Assembly (NCBI RefSeq): GCF_000236905.1
Contig: NC_016530.1
Location: 372,001 to 436,000 of the forward strand
DNA: 64,000 nt
Direction of reading: 5' to 3'
Source of the DNA: Tetrapisispora phaffii CBS 4417
Lineage: Eukaryota > Ascomycota > Saccharomycetes > Saccharomycetales > Saccharomycetaceae
How positions within the stretch are numbered: the stretch's first letter is position 1; each line of letters starts with the position of its first letter. Positions 60,238-64,000 of the stretch are shown here, piece after piece. Under the pieces are notes generated by a model. The model was not told where the DNA came from and made no database searches. It saw nothing but the letters and a program-made list of their open reading frames with translations. Position numbers and translations under genes: made by a program.

Positions 60238-62505
60238 ATGAGCGAAGCTAATAAAAACCCGATCTACGCAAGCAATGCGTACCCAGTCATTCTGAATGAC
60301 CCGTTCAATAATAAGTTCGTCGACCTGACGGTAGCGTCTCAATCTGCCCGTAATGATCAGACGTCGCTGGAAGACAGGTCGGCCGCCCTCCCAAGGACAA
60401 GGAAGCAGAGGACAATCTCCTTGCCGCAACTGCCCTATTCGAAACTAGTCTATCAGTACAATTTCCCAGGGGACTCGGCATCCATTCCCAGGGCAAGCAC
60501 CTTCCAGGGTGCCAATTTCAATACGGTGGAGACGGAAGATGAGTTGGTGAACTTGACAGGAGACTCGGCGATTACAATAGAGTCGAATAGACTCATCGAT
60601 ATAACCGTCGTAAGATCTCCTTCACCTGCGTCCAGGCTAGGCAGAAACAGGAATACTGACAGCATTGCCGCCACAGAGAGCAACAGCAGTAACGAGAGCA
60701 TGCACAGCGGTGCAAGCAATAGCAAGCATGGTGGGCATATGAACGTTAACCAGTTCAAGAGGCGGTTGTCCTCCATGACGAGCAGGACATCGCACTCGAA
60801 GTTCTTTAAGAGTAGTAATAATAATATAATAGATGCAAATTTCAACGGCAGCAGTCAAGCTGATAACGACAACTACTTTCTTACCGACTCGAATGGGGCT
60901 CTCTCAGAGAGTGTCTCCAGGTACAAATCAACAGCCAGCAGCAGGTTGTCAGGGTCCTCCACAAGCGCAAACAATTTAACCGCAAACAATTTCAAAACAG
61001 AGAAAGATGGCCACTACCAATATAAGGACAACGATATTTTCTGTGACAAGAGGTTTGTCGTGAAAGAGTTGCTGGGCCAAGGTACTTTTGGAAAAGTCCT
61101 GAAATGCACAGACACATTGAATAACAACCATATGCTAGCTATTAAAGTGATAAAAGCAGTGGACAGGTATAGAGAAGCAGCAAAGACGGAATTAAGAATT
61201 TTGAAAACTATACAAGTAAATGATCCCGCAGGGGAGTTCCAATGTATACTGCTCAACGACGTCTTCGACTACAAAAATCATATTTGCATCGTCACTGAAC
61301 TATATGGGAAATCAGTTTATGATTTCATGTGCTCTAATGCAATCGCAAGGTTCCCTGGATCGCAGGTTCAGGCAGTCGCAAGACAACTTATTAGATCAGT
61401 CTGTTTCTTACACGATTTAGGAATAATACACACAGATTTGAAACCAGAAAATATATTGCTCGTAGATGACCAGAAATATCTAACGAGACAGCTGCCAAAG
61501 GAAATAGTCAACCACTTAAGCGTAAGAAGAAAGAATGCCAGCGATGGTGGCATTCAAAAGATTCTAAAGAACCCAGAAATCAAAATCATAGATTTCGGAT
61601 CTGCTATCTTCTACAACGAGTACCATCCCCCAGTGATTTCAACAAGGCACTACAGAGCTCCAGAAATTATTTTGGGCCTGGGTTGGTCCTTTCCTTGCGA
61701 TATTTGGTCTATCGGCTGTGTTCTAGTAGAGTTAGTCACTGGCGAATCTTTATACCCAATTCATGAAAATTTAGAACATTTGGCAATGATGGAAAGAATT
61801 AACGGTACACAAGTACCCTCTAAATTGGTAGAAAAAATGTTTTATAAAATCATGTCAAAACTTGGAAACCTGCCTGCCGATATTTCTACCACTGTTGCTA
61901 AACATTTTGATAAAAGCACTTACCAATTAAAATGGCCAGAAACTAATAAGAGAGGAGAAATTGTCTCCACAGCAAAATCGATTAAAAGAGTTAGAGATGG
62001 ATGCGATAGGATCGATAAATATCTCTCGAAGAAAATTAATCAAGACTTGTACGGGAACAATCCTCTAATGGTCGATTTAAATTTATCACCGGAACAAAAT
62101 TGGAAACTTATTAAGTCAAAATTATCAAGAATGGATGGGTATAAAAATTCACCTTGTAACTATAACAATTACTACCATCTCGATAATTTCAACTTAAATG
62201 ATAATACGAATTTAAACTACTATTATAAAAACGAAGATGGCTCAGATAGCCTTTCATCAGGTAATGATATGCCACAGTCTAGCTATTTAACAACGGGTGA
62301 ATTAAATACAACGCTTACAAATGAAAAAAAATTATTGACAAAGGAAACGTTCTTATTTTGGTACTACTTCACGGACTTAATTAATAAAATGTTTGAATTT
62401 GATCCGACTAAGAGAATAACTGCAAAGGAAGCATTGGAACACGAATGGTTTAATTTAGGTATACTCGACGATGGTATAACCAGTTTCAACGATTATTTAT
62501 CTTAA
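60238..62505 (+). CDS. KNS1: LAMMER dual-specificity kinase Kns1
   Basis: 755 residues. The N-terminal 270 residues are Ser/Asn-rich and likely disordered. The kinase domain starts at about 272 with the glycine loop GQGTFG (278-283) and ATP lysine in MLAIKVIK. The catalytic loop is HTDLKPEN (H398-D400), DFG appears as IIDFGSA, and the family signature EHLAMMER is at 513-520. A long insert (about 600-695) separates the last helices, which end RITAKEALEHEWF. Kns1 acts below TORC1 in repression of RNA polymerase III (phosphorylating Rpc53). Length is near S. cerevisiae (737). The DPS1-COX19-KNS1 order is conserved. Confidence 0.96.
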   Translation: MSEANKNPIYASNAYPVILNDPFNNKFVDLTVASQSARNDQTSLEDRSAALPRTRKQRTISLPQLPYSKLVYQYNFPGDSASIPRASTFQGANFNTVETEDELVNLTGDSAITIESNRLIDITVVRSPSPASRLGRNRNTDSIAATESNSSNESMHSGASNSKHGGHMNVNQFKRRLSSMTSRTSHSKFFKSSNNNIIDANFNGSSQADNDNYFLTDSNGALSESVSRYKSTASSRLSGSSTSANNLTANNFKTEKDGHYQYKDNDIFCDKRFVVKELLGQGTFGKVLKCTDTLNNNHMLAIKVIKAVDRYREAAKTELRILKTIQVNDPAGEFQCILLNDVFDYKNHICIVTELYGKSVYDFMCSNAIARFPGSQVQAVARQLIRSVCFLHDLGIIHTDLKPENILLVDDQKYLTRQLPKEIVNHLSVRRKNASDGGIQKILKNPEIKIIDFGSAIFYNEYHPPVISTRHYRAPEIILGLGWSFPCDIWSIGCVLVELVTGESLYPIHENLEHLAMMERINGTQVPSKLVEKMFYKIMSKLGNLPADISTTVAKHFDKSTYQLKWPETNKRGEIVSTAKSIKRVRDGCDRIDKYLSKKINQDLYGNNPLMVDLNLSPEQNWKLIKSKLSRMDGYKNSPCNYNNYYHLDNFNLNDNTNLNYYYKNEDGSDSLSSGNDMPQSSYLTTGELNTTLTNEKKLLTKETFLFWYYFTDLINKMFEFDPTKRITAKEALEHEWFNLGILDDGITSFNDYLS

Positions 62506-63105
62506 GATCGGTCTAGGGAAATGTAAAATACACTGCATTATAAATTTTCAATATATATATTCTAATTTAGGTAATTAAATAATTTACAAAACAATTGATA
62601 TCACAACCTACTGCGACGTATCACATCACAACAGTTTTCATAACTTTAGTTGTATGTTAGAACTACTGGCATAAACTTAAAAGTCATATGATCGTTGTTC
62701 TTGTTTACTCCCACTTTATGGATTCATAAGCCATCGTATTGAAACTTCTCAATCAGAATACACCTTGTTCTGTCGCAACCATTCGTGAACTGACATTGAC
62801 ACTAAGTAACAAATTATAAAAATTTACTTTCATAAATAGATCATTATGTACGAACTGGCTGTTCCATTTTGACAAAATCTCATAGATTTAACATATGAAA
62901 TATTTAACACAATAGATAAATGTATCTTTAAGCCATTTACAATTTATAATATATTATAATTTACACTCAATTTTAGGAGACTTACACATTATCATAATCA
63001 TATCTATATATTTGATTAAGGAAGAAGTGATATCCAACTTGTACATCCAAATAATCTTTAAATACCGAAAACTGTAAGACGCTCGCCAACTTCATCTTTC
63101 CCTCA
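62506..63105. other. Intergenic: KNS1 3' flank and MRPL15 promoter
   Basis: 600 bp, AT-rich, no supported gene. Confidence 0.6.
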
Positions 63106-63822
63106 ATGAACATTTGCAAACCAATTATAAATAAACCAATTTGGAGGCCGGCACGTCTGATTACATATTTGCACTCTGGTCCTCGTATTAGGGGTATAAA
63201 AAGAGATCCAGAGTCTTATTTGAAGAATCCAAAGGGACTGTCTTACAATAATATTAAAAGTGATGAATATCAACAGACAATTAGAAAAGCATTAAACTTA
63301 GAGAAATATGATATTAATATGAGTGATGATCTGTTATTACAATGTTTAACTCATAAATCATTTGCACATGGGTCAAAACCATATAATGAAAAGTTATCAC
63401 TTTTAGGTTCTCAATTTTTAAAATATCAAGCCTCAATATATTCTATCAACCAAAAAGATACAACGAAGAAAGATTCCACAAATATTATAGAAAATGATAT
63501 CAATGGTCTAGATTTCACAAATTTAGGAACGTCTTTCTCAAAATTACTGATCTCCACTGCTGTACTTTCAAAATTTGTTAAAGAAAAGAAACTAAATTCA
63601 TTAATCTTTTGGAAAATGAGGGATAATCTTAAAATAGATATGAAAGGTAGTGGTGAACCTCTAGTTTGTAGCACGGTATTAAATGCATTGATAGGTGGTA
63701 TGTTGTCCACAAATGGTATACAGAAAACTAAAAATTTCATTGAAAAAGAATTATTGAACAGAGAAAACGATATATCATTGATCAAATTGGCAAATGCTCA
63801 TTCTGAAAAACACCAATTATGA
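63106..63822 (+). CDS. MRPL15: Mitochondrial ribosomal protein mL57 (Mrpl15), RNase III-like
   Basis: 238 residues. A basic presequence (MNICKPIINKPIWRPARLITYLHS) suggests mitochondrial import. The body is a degenerate RNase III fold: LLLQCLTHKSFAHGSKPYNEKLSLLGSQFLKY corresponds to the RNase III signature region, but the catalytic acidic NERLEFLGD is replaced by NEKLSLLGS, so it should be inactive. This is the state of yeast Mrpl15 of the mitochondrial large subunit (253 residues). Its neighbourhood (CDC25 region) and strand also fit YLR312W-A. Mrpl3 (mL44) has a related domain but is longer with a dsRNA-binding domain. Confidence 0.85.
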   Translation: MNICKPIINKPIWRPARLITYLHSGPRIRGIKRDPESYLKNPKGLSYNNIKSDEYQQTIRKALNLEKYDINMSDDLLLQCLTHKSFAHGSKPYNEKLSLLGSQFLKYQASIYSINQKDTTKKDSTNIIENDINGLDFTNLGTSFSKLLISTAVLSKFVKEKKLNSLIFWKMRDNLKIDMKGSGEPLVCSTVLNALIGGMLSTNGIQKTKNFIEKELLNRENDISLIKLANAHSEKHQL

Positions 63823-64000
63823 TTTTTTTGGCTAAATTACGAAACCAAAACTTAAGATATAATTGCATCTTCAGTTTTTGTAAAAATGATAAAAAAGAAA
63901 CTGGTATAGGATTCCTGTACATTTATTAAACTTTATGCTAGAACCAATTTGAAAACCTAAAAACAAAACGCATACTGTAAATAAGGTAATGTTTTTTCGT
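63823..64000. other. MRPL15 3' flank to window edge
   Basis: AT-rich sequence; nothing recognised. Confidence 0.6.

Overview
The window is nuclear DNA of a budding yeast of the family Saccharomycetaceae. Nearly every long open frame matches a named Saccharomyces cerevisiae protein, and the gene organisation is typical: compact and mostly intronless, with one TACTAAC/GTATGT spliceosomal intron and one tRNA gene. Introns, AT-rich 3' flanks, PAC/RRPE promoter motifs and a CAAX-terminated Ras protein all fit. I see no prokaryotic, viral or transposon genes.

Layout. Positions 1-41.6 kb correspond to a 'zipper' of two S. cerevisiae chromosome VII segments (the YGL031-YGL050 and YGR147-YGR163 sister regions). 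In order: RPL24 (3' end), NAT2, MIG1, SEC9, a YGL036W-like gene, OCH1, RSR1, CYS4, a small mitochondrial protein (YGL041W-A-like), DST1, RNA15, CHO2, MTR3, RIM8, NSR1, a GPI-type cell-wall protein, a short RTS3-like gene, ALG13, TIF4631-type eIF4G, TYW3 and GTR2 (intron found here). A tRNA-Arg(UCU) at 41.84 kb marks the junction to a chromosome XII-type segment: ACO1, a chitin deacetylase (CDA1/CDA2 type), IMH1, CDC25, DPS1, COX19, KNS1 and MRPL15. That part again interleaves two sister regions, YLR304-YLR312 and YLL016-YLL019.

Several ancestral neighbours are absent where gene order predicts them (PNC1, HEM2, RPT6, STT4, UBC12). Interleaving of both sister regions plus missing essential genes is best explained by a post-whole-genome-duplication yeast that resolved its duplicates independently of S. 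cerevisiae, such as the Vanderwaltozyma/Tetrapisispora lineage. This is inference from remembered gene order, not a search.

Functionally this is ordinary housekeeping chromosome: glucose repression (MIG1), secretion and glycosylation (SEC9, OCH1, ALG13, IMH1), Ras/Rap signalling and polarity (CDC25, RSR1), TORC1 input (GTR2), sulfur and phospholipid metabolism (CYS4, CHO2), transcription and RNA processing (DST1, RNA15, MTR3, NSR1, TYW3), translation (RPL24, eIF4G, DPS1, MRPL15) and mitochondria (NAT2, ACO1, COX19). No clearly new multi-gene system is visible. The unusual material is mainly intergenic: a perfect 40-bp palindrome, a GC-rich island with a G-quadruplex motif, repeated CACGTG elements, a 2.3-kb empty gap, a possible short membrane peptide and the GTR2 intron.
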